The notes: a model not told the origin generated them from the sequence alone. DNA of 64,000 nucleotides from Jacaranda mimosifolia (GCA_018894105.1 CM032127.1:31364369-31428368); one strand, 5' to 3'. Positions 22,902 through 34,989 are shown, numbered from the stretch's first letter. Numbers and translations are program-made.

Positions 22902-23787
22902 CTAGAGATAAATTCCTATTTATCCTGTTTTTGTTTCCAGCCAAAAAAATAAAAATAAAAATAAATAAGAAAAAAAAAAGAAATTAAATTCTGAATTGAC
23001 TATGGTTTTGTGATTCTTTTGCAATAGTTTGCATATTTCTATCTTGGAGGATGCGAATTGAACACAAAACATTGAATTTGTAGAATATACACCTTGGATT
23101 GCTCTAATTTTGAGAAATTGAAGTTAGGGTTCTTGAGTGATTCAATTTTGGGGTTTTTGACCTAGGCTTTCAAATTCGAAATTGCCATTGCATAAGCTAA
23201 ATTGGCTACTTTTAGTTGCTGTTTGGAGTTGATTGTACTTCAATTGGGTTAGAATTGAGTCATAATTGGCCTTCCATTGGGATTGACCGAATTCTTTGCA
23301 TATTTTCTATTTTGTCATTTTTTTTATTCATTCATTGTGTTTTGTTTTATTGTTTTAGCTTAATTTGCATCTGTGTATGTTAGATAAGTAACATATTGCA
23401 TTCTTGTTACTTAGCTTGCATAAAAAGCACATGATACACATTCTCTCGTGTGTCATCACATCATTTTCCTTGCTGGTCACATTTACTTTGCCTTTAGACT
23501 TTGTGCTTTTCTTTTCTTTTTTTTTTTTTTTGGTTAGGTTTTTCGTTTCTACTCCCATGTAAATACTACAGGTGAATTTGCTTTGAATTGAATTAGTTTA
23601 ATTTCTGAAGTGCAACATTCATTGTGATCAAGAGAGGTAAAAGGCATAAATAGTGAGCACATAAAGAGGGCAAAAGGTAAAATTCAATGCAAACATGAGG
23701 GTTCACATCAACTTGAGTGAAACACATGAGGGATTGTTTCTTTTGTGAGACTATTTTTGCTAACACTTTTTGCAGGGTTTTTTTAAA
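22902..23787 (+). other. Untranslated leader of copy IV
   Basis: Family A leader with small A-rich and T-rich expansions (near 22945-22985 and 23515-23535). No gene. Confidence 0.65.
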
Positions 23788-24770
23788 ATGAGTACTATTC
23801 TTCTGAGGGAGGGTAAAGAACCCTTTAATGAGGAAGCTAATATGACACCAGCTTTGAAGGTGATGTATAGGGCATTTATTAGTCAATTTCAGAAGTTGAA
23901 TAGCAGGCTTGATGAGATGGATGAGTGGAGAAAGGAGGTGGCATAGAATATTTCTGGGAATGGTAGACAAAATAGGCCTCCATATGGGTTTAATCAAGAG
24001 ATGTTTGAGGATGAGTTTGATGATAGTAGTTCGGCTAAGAATAGAGGGCGAAATGATGCTGAAGCATACTTGGAGTGGGAGAGGAAGGTGGAGTTGATCT
24101 TTGACTTCCCATAACTACTTTGAAGAGAAGAAAGTGAGACCTGCAGCAGTTGAATTCACTGACTATGCATTAGTTTGGTGGGATTAATTAGTGCAGTCTA
24201 GGAGGAGAAATGGTGAGAGACCTATTGAGACTTGGGCATATATAAAGGCCGTTATGAAGAAAAGATTTGTTCCATCTTACTATTACAGGGGGATACACCA
24301 AAAACTGCAAAGACTCATTCGAGGGTCTAAGTCGGTTGAGGACTACCATAAGTAAATGGAGATGTTGATGATTAAGTGATAATGGCTAGATTTATTAGTG
24401 GTTTGAATAGAGAAATTGCTGATGTTATGGACCTACAACATTATATGGAGATGAAGGATTTGGTGAGCATGGCTATGAAGGTGGAGAAACAACAAAAGCA
24501 AAGAGGGGGCAGCCCGTGCATTCCATCCAACTCAAAATGGGGTTCAAAATGGCAAAATTATGATGAAAAAGAAAAGAGATAGGGGCTTAGTTTCCAAAGA
24601 GAAAGGACTGGATGCATCAAGGAACAAGAATAAGAAGTCCATTCTACAAAATGGTACTTCTAATTCTTCTTCTTCCACTATACTTCTAGACATAGGGATA
24701 TTAAGTGCTTTAAATGTCAAGGTTTAGGTCATTATGCATATGAATGTCCAAACAAAAGAACTTTGATTCT
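23788..24770 (+). pseudogene. Gag of copy IV
   Basis: ATG at 23788 with MSTIL start. Capsid region as in copy III, interrupted by a deletion near 24045 that removes the NLNAIKMKIPSF segment, and by stops near 23944, 24187 and 24355. The zinc knuckle at 24705-24760 is well kept (CX2CX4HX4C, GLGHYAYECPNKR). Confidence 0.82.
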
Positions 24771-27700
24771 CATGGGTAGTGAAATTGTATCTAAGTCTGA
24801 TGATGATAATAAGTCTTATGGTAGTGATAATGATATGCCACCTTTAGAGGATGTCACTTGCGATGATAATAGTGTTGAATATGCTGTTCATGGTGTATCT
24901 CTTGTTGCTAGGCGTGCATTGAACTTGAATTTTAAGGAGGAGAGCTTCGAACAAAGAAAAAATATATTTCACACCAGATGCTTGATAGGTGGTAAGGTGT
25001 GTAGCTTAATAATTGATGGGAGAAGTTGTGCTAATGTGGCTATTACTAGTTTAGTTGAGAAATTGGGGCTGAAGTGTGATAAATACCATAATCCATATAG
25101 GCTACAATGGTTGAATGATTGTGGAGAGATGAAAGTTACTAGGTAGGTTGTGGTAGCTTTTACTATTGGGAGATATAGTGATGAGGTAGTTTGTGATGTA
25201 GTACCCATGTAGGCTGGCCATACGTTGTTGGGGTAGGCCAGGGCAATTTGATGGGCACAAGAATAGATATTCCTTTGAGCATAATGGACATAAAGTCACT
25301 CTTGCACCTCTATCACCCAAGGAAGTTTACCTTGACTAGATTAAACTTCAACAATCTTCTTGTGGGAGTTTGGGTAGTGAGGTTAAAAAAAGTAATGAGA
25401 GAAAAGAGGCCATGAGAGAAAAGAATAAAGATAAAGGCCCCGATGGTGAGTGATTGCACAAGTGCAAACAAGAAGTAGGGATTTGCAGGAGAGAAAAAGT
25501 TGGTAAGTGAAAAGAGAGAAAAGAATGAGAAAGTTGAAGGGAGTGAAAAGAGAGAGTTTGTAAAGAGTGAGAAAGTTGGGAAAAAACAATGCTTCTATGC
25601 AAAAGAGAGAGATTTAAAGAACACTTTTCTAGGCAAGAGAGCTTTGGTAGTAATTAGGTATGGGGAGGTTTTATTATCTAAAACTGACCTTAACCCCGAT
25701 TTGCCTAGTTTTTGTCTGTTTATTGCAGGAGTTTGATGATGTATTCCCGAATGAGACACCCACAGGTTTACCGCCATTGAGAGGAATTAAGCATCAAATT
25801 GTCTTTGTACCTGGATCTCAAATTCCTAACCGACCAGCCTACAGATGTAATCCTGAGGAGATGAAGTAACTTCAAAGGCGAGTGGAGGAGTTGCTAGCAA
25901 AAGGACATGTGAGGGAGAGCATGAGTCCCGTGTGTTGTACCTGTGTTTTTGGTTCCAAAGAAGGATGAAACTTGGCGGATGTGCGTGGATAGTAGAGTGG
26001 TCAACAAAATTACAATTAAGTATAGCTATACTATCCCTAGGTTGGATGATATGCTTGAAGAATTACATGGAGCATGCATTTTCACTAAGATTGATTTGAA
26101 AAGTGGTTATCATCAATTTAGGATGAAACCTGGGGATGAGTGGAAAACTGCATTTAAAACAAAATATGGCCTATGTGAATGGTTGGTTATGCCATTTGGT
26201 TTGACTAATGCACCTAGTACTTTCATGAGATTAATGAACCATATATTGCGTGATTTTCTGGGTAGTTTTGTTGCTATTTATTTTGATGATATCTTGATAT
26301 ACAGCAAATGCTTAGATGATCATATAATGCATGTTAGGGCTGTTTTGACTCTTCTTAGGAAGGAGAAGTTGCATGCAAACCTTAAGAAATGTACTTTTTG
26401 CATTAATAGACTTGTATTTCTTGGGTTTGTCGTGAGTACACATGGCACTGAGGTGGATGAGGAGAAGGTGAAGGCTATTAAAGAATGGTCAACTCCTAAG
26501 ACAGTTAGTGAAGTTAGGAGTTTTCATGGATTAACTATCTTTTATAGGAGGTTTGTGCGTGATTTTTCTACTATTGCTGCTCCATTGACTGAGATTATTA
26601 AGAAAGAAGTTGTGTTTAGATGGGGAAAGGAACAGGAACATGCATTGAATACATTAAAAGATAAATTCTATTATGCTCCTATTCTTGTTTTGCCTGATTT
26701 TAATAAGACTTTTGAGATTAAGTGTGATGCATCTGGGATTGAGATTGGTGCTGTTTTAATGCAAGGAAAACGTCCCATTGCCTAGAGTGGTGCTCAGCTT
26801 GATATTCCACTTATGATAAGAAATTATATGCCTTAGTTCGTGCATTGGATGTTTGGCAACATTACTTGCTTCCTAAAGAATTTGTTATACATACTGATCA
26901 TGAATCTTTGAAGCATTTAAAGGGCCAAGGAAATTGAATAAAAGGCATGCTAAGTGGGTAGAATTTATTGAGGCTTTTCCATATGTGATTTTCTATAAGC
27001 AAGGAAAGGAAAACATTGTTGCTGATGCATTGTCAAGGAGATATGCTTTAATCACTACACTTACATCTAAGTTGTTAGGGTTTGAGCAATTTAAAGATAT
27101 GTATGCAACTAATGTTGACTTTGCTTATTTGTATATTACATGTGATCATGGTGCATTTAATAAATTCTATAGACATCAAGGTTTCCTGTTTCGTGGTAAT
27201 AGAATTTGCATCCCTGTTTGTTCTGTGCGTGAGTTGCTAGTTAGGGAATCACATAGTGGTTGATGGGCCATTTTGGTGTGCATAACTTTAGATGTTTTGA
27301 GCGAGCATTTCTATTGGCCTTGTATGAGAAAAGATTTTGAGAAAGTGTATTCTAAATGTATTGCATGTAAACATGCCTCATGAATTTTATACACCCTTAC
27401 CTATTCCTATCTCACCTTGGGTTGATATTTCTATGGATTTTGTGCTCGATTTTCCTAGAAGTAGGAAGGGTAGAGATAGTATATTTGTTGTGGTTCATAG
27501 ATTCGGCAAGATGGCACACTTTATTGCTTGTCATAAAATTGATGATGCCACTAACATTGCTGATTTATTCTTTAGAGAAATTGTCAGATTGCATGGTGTC
27601 CCTAGATCTATTATTTTCTGATAGGGATGTTAAGTTCTTGAGCCACTTTTGGAAGGTTTAACTTTTGTATTCTACTACTTGTCATCCATAAACTGATGGA

Positions 27701-28449
27701 CAAACTGAAGTGATAAATAGAACTTTGGGTACCTTGTTGCGTGCCATTGTAGGAAATAATTTGAAAACTTGAAAGGATTGTTTGCCTTTCATTGAATTTG
27801 CTTATAATAGGTCAATAAATTCTTCTACAGCTTTTTCATCTTTTGAAATTGTATATGGTTTTAATCCTTTGACTGTTTTGGATTTGACTCATTTTCCTTT
27901 GAGTGCTATTGCTAATTTAGATGGTGAAAGCAAGGCTGAAAAGGTAAAAACTATACATATGAAGGTATCTGAGATGATTGAAAAGAAAAATAGATTGATT
28001 ACCCAAAGAGAGAATAAGGGGTGGAGGTAGAAGATATTTGAACCTGGTGACTGGGTTTGAGTTCATTTGAGAAAGGAAAGGTTTTCTAATCAAAGAAAAT
28101 CCAAGCTTGATGCTAGAGGAAATGGTCCATTCCAAGTGCTAGAAAAGATTAATGATAACACTTACAAGATTGACTTCAAGGTGAGTATAAAGTTTTTGCT
28201 ACTTTTAATGTTTATGATCTTTCTTCTTTTGATATGGATTCAGATTCGAGGACAAATCTTTCGAAGGAGGGAGGGACTGATATGAGCACTAGAGGCACTG
28301 CAGGGCAAGATGGTTATTTCGGTATTGGAGGACAAAATGGAGATTGCAACCTGCCAATGGGACCTATCACAAGAGCAAAAGCAAAGAGGCTGAAAGATGG
28401 CTTTGCAAATTTGGCTAAGTTATCTATTGAAGAGATGCATAAAGAATGA
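24771..28449 (+). pseudogene. Pol of copy IV, with integrase tail running into the 3' LTR
   Basis: The protease motif reads IDGRSCANV, where Arg replaces the second Gly of DGG. An open RT block at 25943-26785 carries [14 protein letters not shown] residues, [15 protein letters not shown] and the catalytic YFDDILIYS (from about 26278), then the hinge [19 protein letters not shown] and the RNase H start ([14 protein letters not shown]). Integrase pieces follow ([48 protein letters not shown]). The last frame, 28234-28449, starts MDSDSRTNLSKEGGTDMS, crosses the purine tract and LTR boundary, and continues with PMGPITRAKAKRLKDGFANL. Stops and frameshifts at about 25143, 25868, 26783 and 27620 make it non-functional. 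Confidence 0.88.
28264..28276 (+). other. Polypurine tract of copy IV
   Basis: AAGGAGGGAGGGA, one base before the LTR TG. It is translated as KEGGT within the integrase tail. Confidence 0.85.
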
Positions 28450-28869
28450 AGTTGGGATAGCCCATCACCTTATGCTTGGTGTATAAGGCTTGAAAAGGTC
28501 CAAGAAGGCCAAAATAAGTCCCAAATGTGTGGGACTCATTAAGAAAAGAAGAAGCTATGACCAAGTCAAACTCTTATTTCTAATTGGATTTGGGCTTGAA
28601 TAATTATCCGTAGGCTTAGTTAATATCTTATTTTAATTAGGGCTTGCAACAACTTTGCTTGTTGCATCAAGAAATTGAATAGGTTATTTCAAGGTACTAA
28701 TTCCTGCTAGTATTTATTCAATTTTCTGATTTTTATTCCCAATTATTTGCGTTTCTAAGATCAGGTATCTTAGGGCTTCAATAAGGATGGTTTTTATTCT
28801 AGAGTTCATTCAATATCAATTTGTGTGTCTGGGGTTTCGGGATCAATATATCCTTGGGGTTCTGCATCA
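28278..28869 (+). repeat. 3' LTR of copy IV, promoter deleted
   Basis: Starts TGATATGAGCACT and ends GGTTCTGCATCA. About 105 bp present in other copies, including the TATAAATA box, is missing at GGCTTGCAA/CAACTTTGC near 28650. A CAA repeat lies at the break. Confidence 0.88.
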
Positions 28870-31367
28870 CCTTTGATTACTAAACCTTTTCTTTATCAAA
28901 TGAACCCAAACCTAGTCACCAGGTTCAAATATCACCTGCTTCAGCCCCTTATTCACTCTTTGGGCAGTCAACTTGTTTATCTTTTTAATCATCTCATGTG
29001 CCTTCATATGTATAGCTTTAACCATTTTAGCCTCGATTTCACCATCATAATATCACTCAAAGGCAAATGCATCAAATCCAAAACAGTTAAAGGATTAACA
29101 CCATATACAATCTCAAGAACTTAACATCCCCATCAAAAACAATAGATCTAGGGACACCATGCAATCACACAGCTTGTCTAAAGAACAAACAAGCAATGTT
29201 AGTGGCATCATCAGTTTTCTGACAAGCAATAAAGTGTGGCATCTTGCTGAATCTATCAACCACAATAAAGATACTATCTCTACCTTTCCTAGTTCTAGGC
29301 AAACCGAGCACAAAATCTGTAAAAATATCAATCCAAGGAGTAGTAGGAATAGGTAAGGGTGTATATAATCCATGAGGCATAGACTTAGATTTAGCCTGTT
29401 TACATGCAATACATTTAGAACACACACTTTCTCAATGTCTTTTCTCATACCAAGCCACTAGAAATGCTCACTCAAAACATCCAAAGTCTTATGCACGCCA
29501 AATTGACACATCAATCCACCACTATGTGATTCCTTAACTGGCAACTCACGCATAGTACAAGTAAGCACACAAATTCTATTTCCACGAAATATAAAATCTT
29601 CATTTCTATTGAATTTTATTAAATGCACCATACTCACATACAAATATACACATCAACAAAGTCAACATCATTTGCGTACATAACTTCATATTGCTCAAAT
29701 CCTAACAACTTAGATGTAAGTGTAGTGATTAAAGCATATCTCCTAGACAATGCATCAGCAACAATGTTTTCCTTTCCCTGCTTATAGCAAATCACATATG
29801 AAAAAGCCTCAATAAATTCTACCCACTTAGCATGCCTTTTATTCAATTTCCTTGACCCTTTCAATGCTTCAAAGATCCATGATCAGTATGTATAAAAAAT
29901 TCTTTAGGAAGTAAGTAATGTTGCCAAACATCCAATGCATGAGCTAAGGCATGTAAATCCTTAGCATAAGTGGGGTATCTAAGCTGGCACCACTCAACTT
30001 CTCACCAAAGTATGCAATAGGACATTTTTCTTGCATTAAAATAGCACCAATCATAATCCTATATGCATCACACTCAATCTCAAAAGTTTGATTAAAATCA
30101 GGTAAAATAGGAACAGGAGCATAACATAATTTATCTTTCTATGTATTGAATGCATGTTTTTCTTACTTTGCCCATCTAAACCCAATTTCTTTCTCAATAA
30201 TCTCAGCCAATGGAGCAGCTATAGTAGAAAAATCATGCACAAACCTCCACTAGTATGTATAAAAAATTCTTTAGGAAGCAAGTAATGTTGGCAAACATCC
30301 AATGCACGAACTAAGGCATAAACGATCAAAACTCCTAACTTCACTAACTGTCTTAGGTGTTGGCCATTCCTCACTAGCCTTCACCTTCTTCTCATCCTCC
30401 TCAATGCCAAGAAATACAAGTCTATCAATGCAAAAAGTACATTTCTTAAGGTTCGTGTACAACTTCTCCTTCCTAAGAACAGTCAAAACACCCTAACATG
30501 TATTATATGATCATCTAAGCATTTGTTGTATATCAAGATATCATCAAAATAGACAACAACAAATTTACCCAAAAAATCACGCAATTCATGGTTCATCAAT
30601 CTCATGAAAGTACTAGGTGCATTAGTAAAACCAAATGGCATAACCAACCATTTATATAACCCATATTTTGATTTAAATGCAGTTTTCCACTCATCCCCAG
30701 GTTTCATCCTAATTTGATGATAACCACTTTTCCAATCAATCTTAGTTAAAATGCATGCACCATGTAATTCTTCAAGTATAGAATCTAACCTAAGGATAGG
30801 ATAGCGATACTTAACTATAATTTTGTTGACTGCTCTAGTATCCACACACATCCGCCAAGTTTCATCCTTCTTTGGAGCCAATAACACAAGTACAAACACA
30901 GAATCATGATTTCCCTCACGTCCTTTTGCTAGTAACTTCTCCACTTGCCTCTGAAGCACCTTTGTTTCCTCATGATTACAACTGTAGGCTAGTCAGTTAG
31001 GAATTTGAGATTTTATGCTCAAATCCTTTCAATGGTGGTAAATCCGTGGGCATCTCATTGGGGAATGCATCATCAAACTTTTGCAATAAAGAGACAAAAA
31101 CACCAAGCAAATCAAGGTTAAGGTCAGTTTTAGATAATAAAACCTGCCATAGCTAACAATTATCAAAGCTCTCTTGCTTAGGAAAGCATTCTTTAAATCT
31201 CTCTCTTTGGCATAGGAACATTGCTTTTTCTCAACTTTTTTCACTCTTCACTAACTCTTTCTTTTCACTACCTTCACTTTTCTCATTCTTTTCTCTATTT
31301 TCACTCAGTAACTTCTCTACTGCACATCCCTCTTTCTTGTCCACATTTATGCAATCAGTCATCATTG
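28870..31367 (-). pseudogene. Family A copy V: integrase, RNase H and RT fragment (minus strand)
   Basis: Minus-strand frames run from RT (30959-30483, with [14 protein letters not shown] and [12 protein letters not shown]) through RNase H (about 30150-29870) and the tether/HHCC region (29864-29458, with [19 protein letters not shown]) into the integrase core (29448-28870, [20 protein letters not shown]). The upstream linker reaches 31367. The integrase C-terminus is cut at 28870 by the LTR of copy IV. In the hinge at 30250-30330 a patch of RNase H sequence replaces the normal codons. Multiple frameshifts. Confidence 0.83.
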
Positions 31368-31707
31368 GGCCTCGATGCACAAGAAAATTTTAAAGGGTTT
31401 TCATAGAGAAATTCTATGGAATCTTCTTTCTCATCATGTAGAAGTGTACACGGAGGCAGTAGAGGGGGCATTTAGAGTGGAAATTGGCTTAGTTGAACTT
31501 GGAGACTCACTAAGATAAGGCAAAAGACCTTGGCCTCCAGCATTGCATTGGCAAACCAGTAGGAAACCAGGAGAAGGACAAAAAGCTCAAAGTCCTTATC
31601 AAAGGGAACTTAACTATTATAGTCAGTCATCCACGATGAGCCCATACCAGTTGTCCCAACCAACATTCAGCAATTATTGTGATTATGCTGCCCACACTAA
31701 GGAAAGG
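31368..31707 (+). pseudogene. Gag-like scrap of another retroelement
   Basis: Low-stop plus-strand frames give HHVEVYTEAVEGAFRVEIGL, a KRPWPPALHWQ stretch, and a Gln/Ser/Tyr-rich segment ending C-DYAAHTKERC, which resembles the end of a gag with a decayed zinc knuckle. It is bounded by family A on the left and the Tat LTR on the right. The assignment rests on composition and a weak motif. Confidence 0.35.
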
Positions 31708-32082
31708 TGTGTAAACATATTAAATGTTTGACCAATTGGGAAGTGACACATGTAAAATAATATATTAAATATTAATTTAAAATTTTCTATTTAAATTTTG
31801 GGATATATTAAATGTAATTCTAAAAAAATAAATACTTAATTTTAATTAATAATTTAATATTTATTTTATACTCAAATCAAATATTGACACATATCAAAGA
31901 TGGAGTGTCTGCATCTATGGACCAATCAAATTAAAGATATTTGCTATTGATATTATCTTTTAATGTTTGATATTATCAAATCAAATATATATGATATTAT
32001 CTCTTGATATTTGATATTATTTTATCGAAGAGATAACCTTTCAAGGAGTTCAAGTCAACCTAGAAGTCTTCCATCAAGCACC

Positions 32083-32090
32083 TATATAAA
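32083..32090 (+). promoter_or_regulatory. TATA box of the Tat LTR
   Basis: TATATAAA about 375 bp into the LTR, followed by ATGGGCGATTTAAGC. The transcript would start near 32115, so the tandem repeat would lie in the transcribed leader. Confidence 0.6.
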
Positions 32091-32184
32091 TGGGCGATTT
32101 AAGCTCATTTGACACAACAGAAAATTCCAACAGACGAGAGAAACTTTGAAGGAGTCCAGCAATTCTCTCAAGCAAATTCAAGAA

Positions 32185-32510
32185 GATCCACGACGTTCAA
32201 GGTGTTCTTAGAGGAATTCATATATTTTTAGCGTTTGATTCGAGATTAAGGTGCGAAGCCCTTGAATCAGTGTTATTTTTGTTCAAGGAGATCCACAACG
32301 TTCAAGGTGTTCTTTGTGGAATCCATATATTTTTGGCGTTTGATTCGAGATTAAGGTGCGAAGACCTCGAATTGATGTTATTTTTGTTCAAGGAGATCCA
32401 CTACGTTCAAGGCATTCTTCGCGAAATCCATATATTTTTGGCATTTGATTCGAGATTAAGGTGCGAGGCCCTCGAATTGGCGTTATTCTATTCAACTCAA
32501 ATTCAAAGGA
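32185..32510 (+). repeat. Three-unit 105-bp tandem repeat inside the Tat LTR
   Basis: GATCCAC words at 32185, 32290 and 32395 start near-identical 105-bp units (TTCAAGGTGTTCT, CATATATTTTTGGCG, GATTCGAGATTAAGGTGCGA). A decayed fourth start (GATCTA) is at 32511. Since 105 is a multiple of three, an open frame persists through it (32270-32590, repeated HIFLAFDSRLRCE). Confidence 0.85.
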
Positions 32511-32706
32511 GATCTATGGCATTTAAGGCACTTTTTGTGGAGCTCATTAAATTCAAGATTATATTTAGAAGAAAAGAATTAGAGGATTAGATTAGAGATA
32601 GAATCCACAGTTGATTAATTGATTTTAAATTTTAATTTTATTTGTACAACTTCTCTTTTTTTGTGATTTTAATTATTGCAGACAAGAAAATTTGTTATCA
32701 CAAAAT

Positions 32707-32726
32707 TTTGCCCGCCTAGTGGGACT
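32707..32726 (+). other. Primer-binding-site region of the Tat element
   Basis: TTTTGCCCGCCTAGTGGGAC follows the LTR end. It resembles the TTTTGGCGCCCAC...GTGGGG region of related plant elements but is decayed. It does not match initiator Met tRNA, and I do not assign the tRNA. Confidence 0.45.
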
Positions 32727-32757
32727 ATCTCTACCTCTCATCGAAGATTGAATTATC

Positions 32758-34090
32758 ATGGCTACCAACAAGACTGTTGCATTGAAGATGACTACCTGAA
32801 ATTCCATAAACGCTAGAGCAAGAAGTGTTGGCGTCACCACAAGGAGTATGTCCAAAAAGTCGCAATCATCTTCAAAGGTAAATCATTCACTTGAAGTTGT
32901 GGAAAAGGCATTGTTGCATGCTATTGATACTAATTAAGGTGGTGGAGACTCAAAGGAAGAATCAACAGCATCCTCTCCTTGCTCAACCTCAAGTTCCTCA
33001 TGCATAGTGCCAGTGATGGTGACAAGTGCTACGACTTTGGAGGAACAAATTGCTAATTTGATGAAGATTGTTGAAGGGCTAGCAAAGCATATCCAAGAGC
33101 AAGATTCTCAAATCTCCAAGTTGATGAACAAGGTGGTAATGTCGAGACTAGTCGCTTGATAGAGAAACAAATAGATGCTCAAGATAAAGTTGAAACATCC
33201 ACAAAGAGGCAGCCAGCTAAAAATGAAAAGCCTAAAACAAAGGAACTGCAAGTTTCCACCGATGGACTGATTCCTGTTGACCAGCTAATGGAGTTTATCA
33301 TGGGAACTATCAAAGACAAATTTGAAGAAGCTCTAAGTCATTTATGACTTTTTCCAAGCCATATACTCAAAGGATTAACAACTCAAAGATGCTGACTGGT
33401 TATCAACCACCAAAGTTCCAGCAATTTGATGGCAAAGGCAATCCAAAGCAGCATGTGACGTATTTCATTGAAACTTGTAACAATGCTGGGACATATGGAG
33501 ATTACATATTTAAGCAATTTGTTCAATCCTTGAAGGGTAATACTTTTGATTGGTATACTGACTTAGAAGCAGGCTCAATTGATAGTTGGGGACAATTGGA
33601 GCAAGAACTTCTCAATCGTTTCTATAGTACCCAAAGAACAGTTAGTATGATTGAACTCACCAACTCCTGCCAGTGGAAAGAAGAGCCAATCATTGATTAC
33701 ATTAATCGTTGGAGAAATTTAAGCCTTAATTGTAAAGACAGATTGTCTGAGGCTTCAGCCATCGAGATGTGCATTCAAGGGATGCATTGAGGACTTCGAT
33801 ATATTCTGCTAGGAATTCAACCCAAAACATTTGAAGAATTGGCTACTCGAGCCCATGATATGGAGTTAAGTATGTTTGCTAGTGGAGGAGAAGGGCCACC
33901 AATTCAAGAGCCTCGGAAATCTAAGGAAAAGCAAGAATTCAATAAAGGGGGTAAACCTCTTGCTAAGGCGCAAAGTAAAGAAGCTATGGCAATGAATGCA
34001 ACAACCATAAAATGTCGTACGAAGGCAGAAAGCATAAAGGACGAAAGGAATGATGTCTCCCAAGAAAGAGGACAAAGAAAATTACTTTAA
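32758..34090 (+). pseudogene. Gag of the Tat element
   Basis: ATG at 32758 (MATNKTVALK...). An N-terminal Ser/Thr-rich part includes TTRSMSKKSQSSSK and a short coiled coil (EEQIANLMKIVEGLAKHIQEQ). The conserved capsid block 33344-33790 reads YQPPKFQQFDGKGNPKQHV, SLKGNTFDWYTDLEAGSID and NRFYSTQRTVSMIELTN. A Lys/Glu-rich tail extends to 34090. Stops at 32794, 32935, about 33160 and 33788 break it. This block is the typical Tat-lineage gag. Confidence 0.85.
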
Positions 34091-34491
34091 AGGAGATGCA
34101 GGCTAAGACATACCCATTCCTCGATTATGATGTCTCTAGAATATTTGATGATTTGCTAAATGCAAATCTCATTGAATTACCTGAAATGAAGTGACTTGAA
34201 GAAGCTGGAAAAATTGATGACCTAAAATATTGCAAGTACCATCAGTTGGTGGGTCACCCAATCCATGACTGCTTTGTATTCAAAGATAAAGTGATGCAAT
34301 TGGCCTGACAAGGGAAAATCTCACTTAAATAGGATAATGCTGCCTCAAATCATGCTACTATCGAGATTGAAAAGGATGTACTTGGTGATCACGACAATGA
34401 CATTGCGTGCTACATAATAAGTGAAGAAAAGATTTCCTCTAGTGAAGCATGTTTATCTGATGAAGAAAATCATGATGTAATTGAGGAGTGC
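34091..34491 (+). pseudogene. Gag-protease linker of the Tat element
   Basis: Broken frame with YPFLDYDVSRIFDDLL-like and KYCKYHQLVGHPIHDCFVFKD-like residues. The latter (C-K-YH...GHP-HDC-VFKD) is the zinc-finger-like segment usual in this position. It has stops at about 34192, 34306 and 34328. Confidence 0.65.
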
Positions 34492-34989
34492 ATGTCGGCA
34501 ATGACTTTCACCGATGAAGATTTGTTGCTTGGCTCCAAGCCCCACAACAAGCCACTATTTGTAATTGGCTATGCTCATGAGCAGAAAATAAATAGAATTT
34601 TGATTGATGGAGGCTCTGCAGTTAATATTTTGCCATTGGGTGTGATGAAGGATTTAGGAATTTCCACGGATGAATTGACAAACAGTCGCCTAATGATCTA
34701 AGGGTTCAATCAAGGGGGGCAAAGAGCTCTTGGAATAATAAGGGTAAAGTTATTGATGGATGATATGTTGTCAATGGCATTATTTCATGTCATAGATGCC
34801 AAGATATCATACAATATGCTTTTAGACCAACCTTGGTTACATGAAAATGGTGTAGTTCCTTCTACTTGGCACCAATATTTCAAGTATTGTCGAGAAGGTG
34901 TGATAAAGAAAGTGCTTGGAGATAGCAAACCTTTCACTGAAGCTGAATCACACTTAGCAGATGCTAAATACTACACCGAAAGTATGTAA
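34492..34989 (+). pseudogene. Aspartic protease of the Tat element
   Basis: The active-site motif LIDGGSAVNILPLGVM is near 34600-34650. After an in-frame stop (34699-34701) the second half has [26 protein letters not shown], where IxYNMLLxQPW is the conserved flap-side segment. It cleaves the polyprotein in a live element. Confidence 0.8.

Larger units (their letters stand above)
22641..28869 (+). mobile_element. Family A retrotransposon, copy IV (5' LTR truncated)
   Basis: Partial 5' LTR, primer site, leader, gag, pol, purine tract and 3' LTR in order on the plus strand. This copy has the best preserved RT and the clearest integrase tail reading into the 3' LTR. The upstream half of its 5' LTR is missing, and its 3' LTR lacks the promoter region. 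Confidence 0.88.
31710..32702 (+). repeat. 5' LTR of the Tat element
   Basis: The left end TGTAAACATATTAAATG is shared, inverted, with the left-edge fragment (1-177); TGTGTAAAC at 31708 is an alternative start. It ends near TTGTTATCACA before the primer region. Contains a TATATAAA box and a three-unit 105-bp tandem repeat. About 990 bp. Confidence 0.8.

Noticed and set aside
28234..28449. Chromodomain at the end of family A integrase
   Set aside because: The tail lacks the aromatic cage and WEP-type core seen in the chromovirus at 43220-43290. It is a CRM-like tail instead.
32707..32726. Met-tRNA primer site for the Tat element
   Set aside because: The sequence after the LTR does not resemble TGGTATCAGAGCC, and no other tRNA could be assigned safely.
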